Shown here: one piece after another, positions 1 to 8,798 of the stretch
Layout of the letters: the number at the start of each line of letters is the position of its first letter
How positions within the stretch are numbered: the first letter of the stretch is position 1
Assembly: GCF_000735355.1 (NCBI RefSeq)
Contig: NZ_JMPI01000074.1
Location: forward strand, 1-64,000
Source of the DNA: Buttiauxella agrestis ATCC 33320
GTDB taxonomy: Bacteria > Pseudomonadota > Gammaproteobacteria > Enterobacterales > Enterobacteriaceae
DNA length: 64,000 bases
Direction of reading: 5' to 3'
Notes under the pieces: model-generated
Told to the model about the DNA's origin: nothing
Database searches by the model: none
The model's input: the letters and a program-made list of their open reading frames with translations, nothing else
Made by a program: the position numbers and the translations under genes

Positions 1-38
1 TTTATACATAAAAATGCCCGCAACAAGGCAGGCTAATT

Positions 39-560
39 TCACTTCTTAATCCAATCCGCAATAAAATCAGCAATCTGAAAGGGTGAATTGATATCCAGAA
101 CTGGAATCTGCACATCAGGAAGCTGCACGTCACTAGCAATGGCAATCACTTGGTTATCGACAACAAGCTCAGCTATGCTGTGCTTTAGCCCATCCCTGTA
201 AAGCAGAATTTTTGGAATCGCTTCATGCTTAAATCCCTCAACTAATATCAAATCCAATGAAGTTGGATCCATTCGACTGGCTAGCCAGTGCAGATCCAGC
301 TCTTCTTGCGCAGGAGTTTCGGTCATTAATGCCCATCTATTATTATTGGCGACGATTGTTTGTGCGGCACCGGCTTTTCGCAATTCATAACTGTCTTTTC
401 CGGGTGTATCGATATCGACATCATGATGGGTATGTTTGATCAGACCTGGGCGAATCCCTCGTTCATTAAGCTGGGGAATCAATTGCTTAAGAAGTGTTGT
501 TTTGCCTGTACCGCTCCAGGCGGCAAAAGCGAGTAGAGGCACCATTATTTGTTTTCCCAT
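39..560 (-). CDS. mobB: MobB, molybdopterin-guanine dinucleotide biosynthesis adapter (GTP-binding)
   Basis: This 173-residue P-loop protein assists MobA in attaching GMP to molybdopterin to make the guanine dinucleotide cofactor used by DMSO reductase-family enzymes in the cytoplasm. The Walker A motif WSGTGKTT lies at residues 15-22, and the MobB-typical IKHTHHD and [10 protein letters not shown] segments follow. Length fits the family (about 170-175). The ATG start lies 16 nt inside the end of mobA, so the two are translationally coupled, and the N-terminus matches the E. coli form in register. MobB is not essential for cofactor synthesis in E. coli. The next gene downstream on this strand lies outside the window. 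Confidence 0.95.
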   Translation of the reverse strand: MGKQIMVPLLAFAAWSGTGKTTLLKQLIPQLNERGIRPGLIKHTHHDVDIDTPGKDSYELRKAGAAQTIVANNNRWALMTETPAQEELDLHWLASRMDPTSLDLILVEGFKHEAIPKILLYRDGLKHSIAELVVDNQVIAIASDVQLPDVQIPVLDINSPFQIADFIADWIKK

Positions 561-1126
561 TGTGCGAGATCTTCTGGTGAATTAATGTTGACGAAATTTT
601 GCTTCTGATTCGGAAATAATACGGCGTGTCCGCCCACCTCTCGCAGAAAAACCATGACTCGCCGTTCACCTGACGCCAGATAGATTTCCAGCGGAGCAGT
701 GAGTTTCTTGTGCAGGAGGGCAATAGTGGGATGATCTCGCTCACCATCGTTTACCCAAAGGGCAGAAGCATCCCCTTTTTGCTCCCAAAGCCTGGAGGCT
801 AAATCTTCGGGTATATTGGGTGTATCGCATGGGCAAAACAAAAACCACTCACTGTGTAACTGCTTAATTAGTGACAACATTCCAGCAAGCGGTCCAGGGT
901 AATCGGGCAATGTATCGCTGAGAACGGTTAACCCAACAGACTGATATTTTGCTCTATTTCTGTTGGCGCTAATCACCACGTCGTTGACCTGCGGTGCCAG
1001 CTTTCTGATGACGTGTTCAAACAGCGGTAGTCCATTTAATTCGATGAGCCCTTTATCCTGGCCGCCCATTCGAGTTGATCGCCCACCGGCCAAAACCACA
1101 CCAGTAACTTCCGTTAAACACCTCAC
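545..1126 (-). CDS. mobA: MobA, molybdenum cofactor guanylyltransferase
   Basis: MobA transfers GMP from GTP to Mo-molybdopterin, forming the bis-MGD cofactor. The protein opens with the nucleotidyltransferase signature LAGGxSxRMGxDK at about residues 12-25 and carries PGPLAGM, FCPCDTP and [10 protein letters not shown] blocks seen in MobA. I chose the GTG at 1126 (193 residues) because a GAGG ribosome-binding site sits 8 nt upstream and the length matches E. coli (194). An adjacent TTG one codon earlier is possible, and the longer frame up to 1195 would add about 23 residues with no counterpart. It is divergent from yihD and overlaps mobB downstream. Confidence 0.93.
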   Translation of the reverse strand: MRCLTEVTGVVLAGGRSTRMGGQDKGLIELNGLPLFEHVIRKLAPQVNDVVISANRNRAKYQSVGLTVLSDTLPDYPGPLAGMLSLIKQLHSEWFLFCPCDTPNIPEDLASRLWEQKGDASALWVNDGERDHPTIALLHKKLTAPLEIYLASGERRVMVFLREVGGHAVLFPNQKQNFVNINSPEDLAQWENK

Positions 1127-1197
1127 CAATATCGCCTCTTTTAATGTGGGTTTGAGCCTGCTAACGTGTACCCCTCGCATGTGAAAGGAGCACAATA

Positions 1198-1467
1198 ATG
1201 AAATGCAAACGTCTTAACGAACTGCTCGAGCTACTTCAGCCCGCATGGCAGAAAGAGCCTGATCTCAATTTGATTCAATTTTTACAGAAACTCAGTAAAG
1301 AGTCAGGTTATACCGGTGAATTAACCGATCTGACCGATGACGTGCTTATTTATCATCTGAAAATGCGTGACTCCGCGAAAGATGCTGTTATTCCTGGCAT
1401 TCAGAAAGACTACGAAGAAGATTTTAAGACCGCATTATTGCGCGCTCGTGGCGTAATTAAAGAGTAA
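1198..1467 (+). CDS. yihD: YihD, conserved small protein of unknown function
   Basis: This is an 89-residue acidic and basic mixed protein, nearly the same as E. coli YihD over its full length, beginning [17 protein letters not shown] and ending with [10 protein letters not shown]. No signal peptide or membrane segment is visible. A strong AAGGAG ribosome-binding site at 1185-1190 precedes the ATG. Its role is not known to me; the family (DUF1040) is restricted to enterobacteria and close relatives. It is divergent from mobA and lies 76 bp upstream of srkA, and a probable CpxR site overlaps its stop codon. Confidence 0.92.
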   Translation: MKCKRLNELLELLQPAWQKEPDLNLIQFLQKLSKESGYTGELTDLTDDVLIYHLKMRDSAKDAVIPGIQKDYEEDFKTALLRARGVIKE

Positions 1468-1478
1468 AAGCTTGTAAG
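1464..1478 (+). promoter_or_regulatory. Probable CpxR box upstream of srkA-dsbA
   Basis: GTAAA-AGCTT-GTAAG fits the tandem CpxR consensus GTAAA-N5-GTAAA with one mismatch. It overlaps the yihD stop codon and lies about 65 bp before srkA. In E. coli the srkA-dsbA operon is activated by the Cpx envelope-stress system, so the location is the expected one. Position and spacing are seen in the sequence; binding is inferred. Confidence 0.6.
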
Positions 1479-1543
1479 CCAGTCCACTTTAACGGCTACG
1501 AAATGTTATCCTCAACTATTCGCATTTACAGTCGGTTGCGTGG

Positions 1544-2530
1544 ATGACAGACAGCGCTTTCAATTTTCAGACACTACATCCGGATACCATCATGGATGCC
1601 CTTTTTGACCAGGGTATACGGGTGGATTCCGGCTTGACTGCATTAAATAGTTTTGAGAACCGCGTCTATCAGTTTCAGGACGAGGATCGAAAACGTTATG
1701 TGGTGAAATTTTATCGTCCTCATCGCTGGTCTCCTGAACAAATACAAGAAGAACATCAGTTTGCCCTTGAGTTGCTGGCTGATGAAGTTCCTGTCGCCGC
1801 ACCATTGAAGTTTAACGGCAATACATTGCTGCGCCATCAAGGCTTTGTGTACGCGGTGTTTCCAAGTTTAGGCGGAAGACAGTACGAAACAGATAGCCTG
1901 GATCAAATGGAATGGGTGGGACGCTATCTTGGCCGCATCCATCAAACGGGGCGCCGCAAGCAATTTTCTGCTCGTCCTGATATGGGCTTGAGTGAATATT
2001 TATTTGAGCCGCGTGAACTGTTTGAGCACACGCATCTCATTCCATCTGCTCTGAAACAGCGCTTCTTAAAAGCAACAGATGCACTTATAGAAGAAGTGAA
2101 ACTTCACTGGCATGCTGATTTTGAGTCACTACGACTGCATGGAGACTGCCACCCGGGGAATATTCTCTGGCGCGATGGTCCTTTGTTCGTCGATCTCGAT
2201 GATGCCCGTAATGGCCCCGCAATTCAGGATATCTGGATGCTGCTCAATGGCGATAAAGCCGAGCAGAGAATGCAGTTGGAAATGATTGTTGAGGCATATG
2301 AAGAGTTTGCCCCATTTAATTCAGACGAAATTACGCTCATAGAACCTTTACGAGCCATGCGTATGGTCTATTATCTCGCGTGGATAATTCGACGCTGGGA
2401 TGATCCCGCATTCCCCAGAAATTTTCCGTGGATTACCGACGAAGATTACTGGCGGAGACAAATTGCGACTTTTACAGAGCAGGTCCGGGTTCTGCGTGAA
2501 CCACCATTAACATTAACGCCAATGTATTAA
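1544..2530 (+). CDS. srkA: SrkA (YihE/RdoA), stress response Ser/Thr kinase
   Basis: This 328-residue cytoplasmic kinase has the aminoglycoside phosphotransferase/choline kinase fold. In E. coli it is Cpx-induced and protects cells from programmed death after stress. The catalytic loop HGDCHPGN lies at residues 199-206 with the catalytic Asp at 201, and the metal-binding Asp is in FVDLDDA (residue 217); both positions equal those in E. coli. Length equals the E. coli protein. The Shine-Dalgarno sequence is weak, but the N-terminus [17 protein letters not shown] aligns from the ATG. It is followed 28 bp downstream by dsbA, with which it is presumably co-transcribed. Confidence 0.95.
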   Translation: MTDSAFNFQTLHPDTIMDALFDQGIRVDSGLTALNSFENRVYQFQDEDRKRYVVKFYRPHRWSPEQIQEEHQFALELLADEVPVAAPLKFNGNTLLRHQGFVYAVFPSLGGRQYETDSLDQMEWVGRYLGRIHQTGRRKQFSARPDMGLSEYLFEPRELFEHTHLIPSALKQRFLKATDALIEEVKLHWHADFESLRLHGDCHPGNILWRDGPLFVDLDDARNGPAIQDIWMLLNGDKAEQRMQLEMIVEAYEEFAPFNSDEITLIEPLRAMRMVYYLAWIIRRWDDPAFPRNFPWITDEDYWRRQIATFTEQVRVLREPPLTLTPMY

Positions 2531-2558
2531 TCAGTATTTATTCAGGAGAGATTTGATG

Positions 2559-3182
2559 ATGAAAAAGATTTGGCTGGCGCTGGCGGGGATGATCCTGGCA
2601 TTCAGCGTTTCTGCAGCGCAGTATAAAGATGGCAAAGAGTTCGTTACTTTGGAAAAACCCGTCGCTGGAGAGCCGCAGGTTCTGGAGTTCTTCTCTTTCT
2701 ATTGCCCGCACTGCTATCAGTTTGAAGAAGTTCTTCATGTTTCTGATACCGTGAAGAAAAAACTGCCGGAAGGCACCAAAATGACTAAATACCATGTCGA
2801 GTTCCTTGGCCCATTGGGCAAAGACCTGACTCAGGCGTGGGCGGTAGCAATGGCGCTGGGTGTGGAAGATAAAATCACTGCTCCTATGTTTGAAGCTGTG
2901 CAAAAAACACAGACTGTTCAAAACGTTGCAGATATCCGCCAGGTATTCATTGATGCAGGCGTTAAAGCTGAAGAGTATGACGCAGCATGGAATAGCTTTG
3001 TGGTGAAATCATTGGTTGCCCAACAAGAGAAAGCTGCGGCAGATCTGCAATTGCAGGGTGTTCCAGCTATTTTCGTGAACGGTAAATATCAATTGAACCC
3101 GCAAGGAATGGACACCAGCAACATGGACGTATTCGTCCAGCAATATGCTGATGTGGCCAAATTCCTGGTCGAGAAAAAATAA
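2559..3182 (+). CDS. dsbA: DsbA, periplasmic thiol:disulfide oxidoreductase
   Basis: DsbA introduces disulfide bonds into exported proteins in the periplasm and is reoxidised by DsbB. The 207-residue precursor has a signal peptide (residues 1-19, cut between SVSA and AQY), leaving Cys30 of the mature protein in the active site CPHC at 49-52 of the precursor. The cis-proline is in the GVPAIFVNG segment. Two in-frame ATGs (2556, 2559) follow a GGAGAG ribosome-binding site; I took the second to match MKKIW of E. coli. The loop [12 protein letters not shown] is one residue shorter than in E. coli. The gene has its own promoter possibility in the srkA end and a strong terminator just downstream. 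Confidence 0.96.
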   Translation: MKKIWLALAGMILAFSVSAAQYKDGKEFVTLEKPVAGEPQVLEFFSFYCPHCYQFEEVLHVSDTVKKKLPEGTKMTKYHVEFLGPLGKDLTQAWAVAMALGVEDKITAPMFEAVQKTQTVQNVADIRQVFIDAGVKAEEYDAAWNSFVVKSLVAQQEKAAADLQLQGVPAIFVNGKYQLNPQGMDTSNMDVFVQQYADVAKFLVEKK

Positions 3183-3187
3183 TAAAA

Positions 3188-3209
3188 AAGCCGGTCGATT
3201 GACCGGCTT
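3188..3209 (+). terminator. Intrinsic terminator after dsbA
   Basis: A 9-bp perfect stem AAGCCGGTC / GACCGGCTT with a GATT loop is followed by TCTTTT. It lies 6 nt after the dsbA stop. The A-run on the left lets it also work for leftward transcription from the broken yihG side. Confidence 0.9.
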
Positions 3210-3213
3210 TCTT

Positions 3214-3500
3214 TTATCGTTTAATGCTAATCAGCAGCGCGTCTTTGTCATGCCATAACGCATTCAGCCATTGCTGGAAACGCCGTTTAAAACCCTTATC
3301 ATTTATGTAATCGCCATGCAGGTCCTCTGGAATCGGCACCAGCGACACTCTCACCACGATCCGAGTCATCTTGCCACTTAACATGTCATAGAACGGGCTT
3401 TGTACATTCTCCGGGTAACACGAGTTTGATGATGCCAGCGATAATAATGGGAACCGAACATGCGATTGTCACCACAATGGTGCATATAGGGCTTTTGATA
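3214..3500 (-). pseudogene. yihG: yihG remnant (acyltransferase), internal deletion and frameshift
   Basis: Between dsbA and polA, where E. coli has yihG, the minus strand still encodes two separated pieces of that inner-membrane PlsC-family acyltransferase. From about 3500 down to 3425 it reads a hydrophobic stretch ending [17 protein letters not shown], matching my memory of the N-terminal membrane segment (about residues 25-47). From about 3428 to the stop at 3214 a different frame reads [15 protein letters not shown], then [20 protein letters not shown], and ends LISIKR, matching the C-terminus. The roughly 190 codons between, including the HX4D catalytic motif, are gone, the two parts are out of frame, and a stop codon lies before the N-terminal piece. 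E. coli yihF, normally next door, is absent. Confidence 0.8.
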
Positions 3501-3670
3501 TCATTGCTCTATAACATAATTATTTTTTATATCCACATTTACGGATCACCCATGGAAGGCCGTGTAACTTGAGTGGTTAATTCATAAGGCAATGATAAAC
3601 AATAGTATTTATGAGAGTGAGTGTTTCCTGTAAAAGAAATAATCAAATACTTAAAGAATTATGCACAAAC

Positions 3671-3711
3671 TTATCCACAATATTGATCTTGAGGCCGATC
3701 TCGAAGATCAA
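3671..3711 (+). promoter_or_regulatory. DnaA box plus three clustered GATC sites upstream of polA
   Basis: A consensus DnaA box TTATCCACA occupies 3671-3679. It is followed 3 nt later by a palindromic block, 3683-3711, with arms TTGATCTT and AAGATCAA and GATC sites at 3685, 3697 and 3706. DnaA has been reported to stimulate polA expression in E. coli. The close GATC spacing (12 and 9 bp) would also suit SeqA. The sites are read directly; a function is inferred. The rest of the 3501-3809 stretch is AT-rich and holds no other gene that I can see. Confidence 0.6.
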
Positions 3712-3809
3712 CAAAACTTTTCACCTAATCTGCCTCAAAAGTTCATGTTTTCAGCCAGGCTATGGCATCCTTTAGCTATAAACTAAAACCAGTCACGGAA
3801 CGGAACATT

Positions 3810-6602
3810 ATGGTTCAGATCGCGCAAAACCCACTTATCCTCGTTGATGGCTCATCCTACCTTTATCGTGCTTATCATGCCTTTCCACCGCTGACCAATA
3901 GCAAAGGTGAACCAACAGGGGCAATGTACGGTGTGCTGAACATGCTGCGCAGTCTGTTGTTGCAGTATCAACCGACCCACGCAGCAGTGGTTTTTGATGC
4001 TAAAGGCAAAACCTTCCGTGACGAATTGTTCGAGCATTACAAATCTCATCGCCCGCCAATGCCCGACGATCTGCGTGCGCAAATAGAACCTCTCCATGCG
4101 ATGGTTAAAGCCATGGGCTTGCCTCTCCTGGCGGTTTCAGGCGTGGAAGCGGACGATGTGATTGGTACACTGGCGCTTGAAGCTGAGCGTGTTGGTCGCC
4201 CGGTGTTGATTAGTACCGGCGATAAAGATATGGCGCAGTTGGTTACACCGGGCGTTACGCTTATCAATACCATGACCAATACCATTCTTGGCCCGGATGA
4301 AGTCCGCACTAAATATGGCGTGCCGCCAGAACTCATCATCGACTTCCTGGCATTGATGGGCGACTCGTCAGATAACATCCCTGGAGTGCCTGGCGTTGGC
4401 GAGAAAACAGCACAGGCGCTGCTACAAGGCTTAGGTGGACTGGATACGCTGTATGCCAACCCAGAGAAAATCGCCGAATTAACCTTCCGTGGTGCAAAAA
4501 CCATGGCGGCGAAGCTTGAACAGAGCAAAGATCTTGCTTACCTCTCCTATAAACTGGCGACCATTAAAACGGACGTTGAGCTTGAACTCGGTTGCGAGCA
4601 ATTAGAAGTGCAGCAACCTGCAGACGAAGAGCTTCTTGAGCTGTTCAAACAATATGAATTCAAACGCTGGATTACCGACGTAGAAGCTGGCAAATGGTTG
4701 CAGGCCAAGGGCGCGAAGAGTGCTACTCAGCCTAAAAAAACCATTGAGATTGAAACCGAAGCTGAACCAGAAGAGCCAGCAATTGCCCTTTCTCACGAAA
4801 ACTACGTCACTATTCTTGAAGAAAGCGTGCTTGAAGAATGGATTACTCGCCTGAAGAAAGCACCTGTCATCGCCTTTGACACGGAAACTGACAGTCTGGA
4901 CAACATCAGCGCGAATCTGGTCGGTCTTTCATTTGCTACGGAGCCGGGCGTTGCGTGCTATATACCGGTTGCGCATGACTATTTAGATGCCCCTGTGCAA
5001 ATTCCTCGCGAACGCGCACTCGAGATGTTGAAGCCGCTACTTGAAGATGAAAGCATTCTTAAGGTTGGGCAAAACCTCAAGTTTGACCGTGGCATCATGC
5101 AAAACTACGATATCGAACTTCGCGGAATTGCGTTCGATACCATGCTTGAGTCCTATATTCTTGATAGCGTCGCAGGCCGCCATGATATGGACAGCCTTTC
5201 CGCACGCTGGTTGAAGCACACAACCATCACTTTTGAAGAGATTGCTGGTAAAGGTAAAAAGCAGCTGACCTTCAACCAGATAGATCTCGAGCAGGCTGGG
5301 CGTTACGCCGCAGAAGATGCAGACGTGACCTTGCAGTTGCACCTGAAAATGTGGCCTCAGCTTGAAAAGCGTGAAGGGCCATTAAGTATCTTCAAAAATA
5401 TTGAGATGCCGCTGGTGCCTGTGCTTTCACGCATTGAACGTAATGGCGTGAAGATCGATCCGGCTGTGTTGCATACGCATTCTGAGCAACTGACAAAACG
5501 CCTCGCTGAGCTGGAAATCACCGCTCACGAAATCGCGGGTGAGCCGTTTAACCTCTCTTCTCCAAAGCAGCTGCAAACCATTCTGTTTGAAAAGCAGGGA
5601 ATTAAGCCGCTGAAGAAAACCCCAGGCGGCGCACCGTCCACATCTGAAGAAGTGCTGGAAGAGCTGGCTCTGGATTATCCATTGCCTAAAGTTATTCTTG
5701 AGCATCGTGGTCTGGCAAAACTGAAATCGACTTATACCGATAAGCTGCCGCTGATGATTAACCCGAAAACGGGGCGCGTACACACTTCTTATCATCAGGC
5801 TGTTGCGGCAACCGGGCGCTTATCTTCAACCGAACCAAACCTGCAAAATATTCCAGTGCGTAATGAAGAAGGTCGTCGTATTCGTCAGGCCTTTATTGCG
5901 CCGAAAGATTACCTGATTGTTTCTGCTGACTACTCGCAAATTGAGCTGCGCATCATGGCGCATTTATCTCGCGATAAAGGGCTGCTGACGGCGTTTGCTG
6001 AAGGCAAAGATATTCACCGCGCGACGGCTGCGGAAGTATTCGGTATTCCGTTGGATAATGTTTCTGGCGAGCAACGCCGCAGCGCGAAAGCGATCAACTT
6101 CGGTTTGATTTACGGCATGAGTGCGTTTGGTTTGTCACGCCAGCTCAATATTCCGCGAAAAGAGTCGCAGAAATACATGGACCTCTACTTCGAGCGCTAC
6201 CCGGGTGTTCTGGAATATATGGAGCGTACTCGCAAGCAGGCAAAAGAGCAGGGATATGTCGAAACGCTGGATGGCCGCCGTCTTTATTTACCTGATATCA
6301 ATTCCAGCAATGCGGCTCGTCGCGCAGGTGCTGAACGTGCGGCTATCAACGCCCCAATGCAGGGAACGGCAGCCGATATTATCAAGCGTGCCATGATTGC
6401 TGTCGATGCCTGGCTTGAATCAGAAAAACCGCGTGTGAAAATGATCATGCAAGTACACGATGAACTGGTGTTTGAAGTGCATCAAGATGATCTGGAAGCC
6501 GTATCGAAGAAAATTCACGAGCTGATGGAAGGCAGCATGAAACTTGATGTGCCGTTGCTGGTGGAAGTTGGAAGCGGTGTAAACTGGGATGAAGCTCACT
6601 AA
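3810..6602 (+). CDS. polA: DNA polymerase I
   Basis: This enzyme fills gaps and removes RNA primers during lagging-strand synthesis and repair. The 930-residue protein has the three Pol I domains in order: 5'-3' exonuclease (about 1-320, with [14 protein letters not shown]), proofreading 3'-5' exonuclease with FDTETDSLD near 355, and polymerase with YSQIELR (motif A), [14 protein letters not shown] (motif B) and VHDELVFE (motif C). The start at 3810 gives [20 protein letters not shown] as in E. coli. An in-frame ATG at 3762 would add 16 residues with no family support. The Shine-Dalgarno is weak (ACGGA), consistent with modest expression. E. coli has 928 residues. Spot 42 RNA follows directly. 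Confidence 0.97.
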   Translation: MVQIAQNPLILVDGSSYLYRAYHAFPPLTNSKGEPTGAMYGVLNMLRSLLLQYQPTHAAVVFDAKGKTFRDELFEHYKSHRPPMPDDLRAQIEPLHAMVKAMGLPLLAVSGVEADDVIGTLALEAERVGRPVLISTGDKDMAQLVTPGVTLINTMTNTILGPDEVRTKYGVPPELIIDFLALMGDSSDNIPGVPGVGEKTAQALLQGLGGLDTLYANPEKIAELTFRGAKTMAAKLEQSKDLAYLSYKLATIKTDVELELGCEQLEVQQPADEELLELFKQYEFKRWITDVEAGKWLQAKGAKSATQPKKTIEIETEAEPEEPAIALSHENYVTILEESVLEEWITRLKKAPVIAFDTETDSLDNISANLVGLSFATEPGVACYIPVAHDYLDAPVQIPRERALEMLKPLLEDESILKVGQNLKFDRGIMQNYDIELRGIAFDTMLESYILDSVAGRHDMDSLSARWLKHTTITFEEIAGKGKKQLTFNQIDLEQAGRYAAEDADVTLQLHLKMWPQLEKREGPLSIFKNIEMPLVPVLSRIERNGVKIDPAVLHTHSEQLTKRLAELEITAHEIAGEPFNLSSPKQLQTILFEKQGIKPLKKTPGGAPSTSEEVLEELALDYPLPKVILEHRGLAKLKSTYTDKLPLMINPKTGRVHTSYHQAVAATGRLSSTEPNLQNIPVRNEEGRRIRQAFIAPKDYLIVSADYSQIELRIMAHLSRDKGLLTAFAEGKDIHRATAAEVFGIPLDNVSGEQRRSAKAINFGLIYGMSAFGLSRQLNIPRKESQKYMDLYFERYPGVLEYMERTRKQAKEQGYVETLDGRRLYLPDINSSNAARRAGAERAAINAPMQGTAADIIKRAMIAVDAWLESEKPRVKMIMQVHDELVFEVHQDDLEAVSKKIHELMEGSMKLDVPLLVEVGSGVNWDEAH

Positions 6603-6645
6603 TTAAAGTGATTTATGTAACTAAGCAACATAACTCATAGCTTTT

Positions 6646-6661
6646 TGTGATGACGCTTCAA
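6646..6661 (+). promoter_or_regulatory. Possible CRP site upstream of spf
   Basis: TGTGA-TGACGC-TTCAA has one good CRP half-site and one poor one, about 80-90 bp before the Spot 42 start. In E. coli spf is repressed by cAMP-CRP from a site upstream of its promoter. A candidate -10 (TAGAGT, 6725-6730) lies 7 bp before the RNA start. The match is partial, so confidence is limited. Confidence 0.4.
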
Positions 6662-6737
6662 TATCGGTGTGTAAAGGGTGAAAAAAAACTACAAAAAATA
6701 CTTTTTCAACCGATTAAAAAGGAGTAGAGTTATTTGC

Positions 6738-6846
6738 GTAGGGTACAGAGGTAAGATGTTCTATCTTTCAGACCTTTTACTTCACGTAATCGGATTTGGC
6801 TGAATATTTTAGCCGCCCCAGTCAGTAATGACTGGGGCGTTTTTTA
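6738..6846 (+). ncRNA. spf: Spot 42 small RNA
   Basis: This 109-nt sRNA pairs with mRNAs for secondary carbon metabolism (galK is the classic target) with Hfq, and is made when glucose is present. The sequence starts GTAGGGTACAGAGGTAAG and ends in a GC-rich hairpin with arms CCCCAGTC / GACTGGGG followed by a GTTTTTT tail. Sequence and position between polA and engB are as in E. coli and appear almost unchanged. The 5' unpaired region GGGTACAGAGGTAAGATG, which does the target pairing, is intact. Confidence 0.96.
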
Positions 6847-6890
6847 TTGGGCGCGAGTCAGGAAATGCACGGGTTTCCCCCATACATTAT

Positions 6891-7547
6891 TTATTCCCCA
6901 GTCGTTTCGTCGTCTTCTTCAACGCTGTCTTCTTCGATTGCTGGTGGGATATCGTTATACCAACCATCAAGCTTATGACGTAACACATCCACGCCGATTT
7001 TTTTCAGTGAGGAAAACGCCTCAACCTGAATATCACCGTTAAACTCTACAACCGCTTCGCGCACCATGTTCAGTTGTGCTTTACGCGCACCAGAAGCCAG
7101 TTTGTCGGCTTTAGTTAGCAGCAGCATCACGGGAATGCCGCTGGCAACAGCCCAGTGAATCATTTGCTGATCGAGGTCTTTCAGCGGATGACGAATATCC
7201 ATCAGCACCACTAAACCTTTCAGGCTGTTACGCTTTTGCAGATACTCGCCAAGTGCGCGCTGCCATTTCAGTTTTACTTCTTCAGGTACTTCGGCGTAGC
7301 CATAGCCCGGTAAATCCACCACACGTAAGCCTTCAGCAACTTCAAACAAGTTGATGAGCTGCGTACGGCCAGGTGTTTTACTGGTACGAGCCAGTGCTTT
7401 CTGATTTGTCAGCGTATTTAACGCGCTGGATTTCCCTGCGTTTGAGCGGCCTGCGAAAGCAACCTCAATACCGGTATCAGAAGGTAAATGGCGAATATCC
7501 GGTGCGCTAAGCACGAAGTGGGTCAGTTGGTAGTTCCAGTTTTTCAA
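6891..7547 (-). CDS. engB: EngB (YihA/YsxC), ribosome biogenesis GTPase
   Basis: This essential small GTPase acts in late 50S subunit assembly and is needed for normal division. The P-loop GRSNAGKSS is at residues 33-41, followed by KTPGRTQ (G2), DLPGYG (G3), TKADK (G4) and FSSLK (G5). I chose a TTG start at 7547 (218 residues, [11 protein letters not shown]) because GAGGGAG lies 9 nt upstream and E. coli begins at the equivalent place. The ATG at 7574 would add nine residues and overlaps the ribosome-binding site. The acidic C-terminal tail is longer than in E. coli (210 residues). It is convergent with Spot 42. Confidence 0.93.
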   Translation of the reverse strand: MKNWNYQLTHFVLSAPDIRHLPSDTGIEVAFAGRSNAGKSSALNTLTNQKALARTSKTPGRTQLINLFEVAEGLRVVDLPGYGYAEVPEEVKLKWQRALGEYLQKRNSLKGLVVLMDIRHPLKDLDQQMIHWAVASGIPVMLLLTKADKLASGARKAQLNMVREAVVEFNGDIQVEAFSSLKKIGVDVLRHKLDGWYNDIPPAIEEDSVEEDDETTGE

Positions 7548-7805
7548 AACGGTTGTCTCCCTCAGGATGAGCATTGTGGGGGATTATACCTGAACATGAG
7601 CAAAACGCCGTGTTTCTCGGCGCGGCTGACAGGCTTACAGAAATCCGCCCGAGGCTTGTAAGACATTGACCATTCATACTGGCAGATAACGCAGTGTTGT
7701 GAGATGCAGACATAATTAAAAGTGTTTATATAACATATGGTTATTATGTAAGTGCTGAGTGATGGCAATGACTTAACTCAAATGCTCATCTTGTAGAATC
7801 AATAG
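7548..7805. other. Divergent intergenic region between engB and csrC
   Basis: This 258-bp stretch separates engB (leftward) from CsrC (rightward). It must hold both promoters. TAGAAT at 7794-7799 is the best -10 candidate for CsrC. A GC-rich part at 7605-7670 can form imperfect hairpins. I see no convincing small protein here; open frames are under 25 codons without ribosome-binding sites. Confidence 0.6.
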
Positions 7806-8064
7806 GTAAGCGTAAAGTAAGCGGCACAGGCAAAGGAGAGCCGGAAAGGATAGCAACTCAGGATGAGGGTTCAGGAGCGTCATGATGACGAAGAACCAGG
7901 GAAATGCCAGGAGGCAACGTCAGGAGACGTTTTAAAAGGACAAGGAACTACACGGAAGTTGTTTGCAATGGAAAGACAGGGCGTCGAGTGCAAACAGGGA
8001 TTGTGTGACCTATGAAGGGTCCAGAGACAAGAAAAAGGCGACAGGTTAACCTGCCGCCTTTTTT
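7806..8064 (+). ncRNA. csrC: CsrC regulatory RNA (CsrA sponge)
   Basis: CsrC binds and titrates the translational regulator CsrA. The region has about a dozen GGA motifs, several in AGGA or CAGGAG contexts, in some 210 nt (for example CTCAGGATGAGGGTTCAGGA near 7857), and ends in the terminator AAAGGCGACAGG-TTAA-CCTGCCGCCTTTTTT at 8035-8064. Position between engB and yihI and the length near 250 nt equal E. coli csrC. The 5' end is estimated from a -10-like TAGAAT and may be off by 10-20 nt. BarA/UvrY control is expected from E. coli but not visible here. Confidence 0.9.
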
Positions 8065-8133
8065 CTTTGCTTGCTTTCTGCTAGATTCCGCCGCAATTCT
8101 ATACTGAATAAAAATGGCTCAAGATAACCTATT

Positions 8134-8649
8134 ATGAAGCAACAAAACTCAGCAGTACCTGGTTCCAAACCTTCAAAAGCACGTCGTAAAACGCGTGAAG
8201 AGTTAGATCGTGAAGCGCGTGACCGTAAACGCGATAAAAAGCACAGTGGACACGCTGCGGGGAGTCGCGCAACTGGCGGCACTCAGGCTAAAAGTGGAAC
8301 AGGTAGCTCTCAGGCTAAAGATCCGCGTATCGGCAGTAAAAAACCCGTTGCTCTGGGCGTAACTGAAGTCCAGGTCAAGAAACCAAAACAGCACAAACCT
8401 AAAGTTGAGAAACCTATGCTTACACCACAGGCTGAACTGGATTTGCTGGAAAATGATGAGCGCCTGGATGCGCTGTTAGAGCGTCTTGAGGAAGGTGAAA
8501 CTCTCAATGCAGAAGAGCAGGCTTGGGTTAACGCTAAGCTTGATCGTATTGATGCACTGATGGAAGAACTCGGCATCTCTTATGAAGATGACGAAGATGA
8601 AGAAGAGAAGGGCGATGATTTGATGCGCCTGCTTAAAGGCACTGACTAA
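8134..8649 (+). CDS. yihI: YihI, Der GTPase-activating protein
   Basis: YihI stimulates the GTPase Der (EngA) and so affects 50S ribosome assembly. The 171-residue protein has a very basic, low-complexity N-terminal half ([20 protein letters not shown]), a conserved core [17 protein letters not shown], and an acidic C-terminal half ([12 protein letters not shown] then a DDEDEEE run). This basic-acidic layout is that of E. coli YihI (169 residues). No membrane segment is present. The gene sits between CsrC and the small ORF before hemN. Its placement near engB and hemN is conserved in enterics. Confidence 0.93.
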   Translation: MKQQNSAVPGSKPSKARRKTREELDREARDRKRDKKHSGHAAGSRATGGTQAKSGTGSSQAKDPRIGSKKPVALGVTEVQVKKPKQHKPKVEKPMLTPQAELDLLENDERLDALLERLEEGETLNAEEQAWVNAKLDRIDALMEELGISYEDDEDEEEKGDDLMRLLKGTD

Positions 8650-8661
8650 CGGTTTACCTCA

Positions 8662-8796
8662 ATGGGATTACCTGTTCTTTGCGTGGTTATTCCGCTGGTG
8701 TGTTATCTGCTGTGGTTATTCGTTAAACTACGGCGGCTGTCGCGATTACAAAAGTCGTTGCGCCGTCAACGAATGCGGCATCACCGGAGGGAGTGA
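8662..8796 (+). CDS. Small single-pass membrane ORF (44 codons) between yihI and hemN
   Basis: The frame runs from ATG 8662, 12 nt after yihI, to a TGA two bases before the hemN ATG. It encodes MGLPVLCVVIPLVCYLLWLF, one hydrophobic helix, followed by a very basic tail (KLRRLSRLQKSLRRQRMRHH) with 11 Arg and 3 Lys in the last 23 residues. The helix-then-positive layout predicts an N-out single-pass inner-membrane protein. I do not recognise it. In Vibrio and Shewanella a longer DUF2489 protein with an N-terminal helix sits in this slot, and this could be a relic or a short relative. No clear Shine-Dalgarno is seen, but overlap with the hemN ribosome-binding site suggests translational coupling. 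Confidence 0.45.
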   Translation: MGLPVLCVVIPLVCYLLWLFVKLRRLSRLQKSLRRQRMRHHRRE

Positions 8797-8798
8797 GA

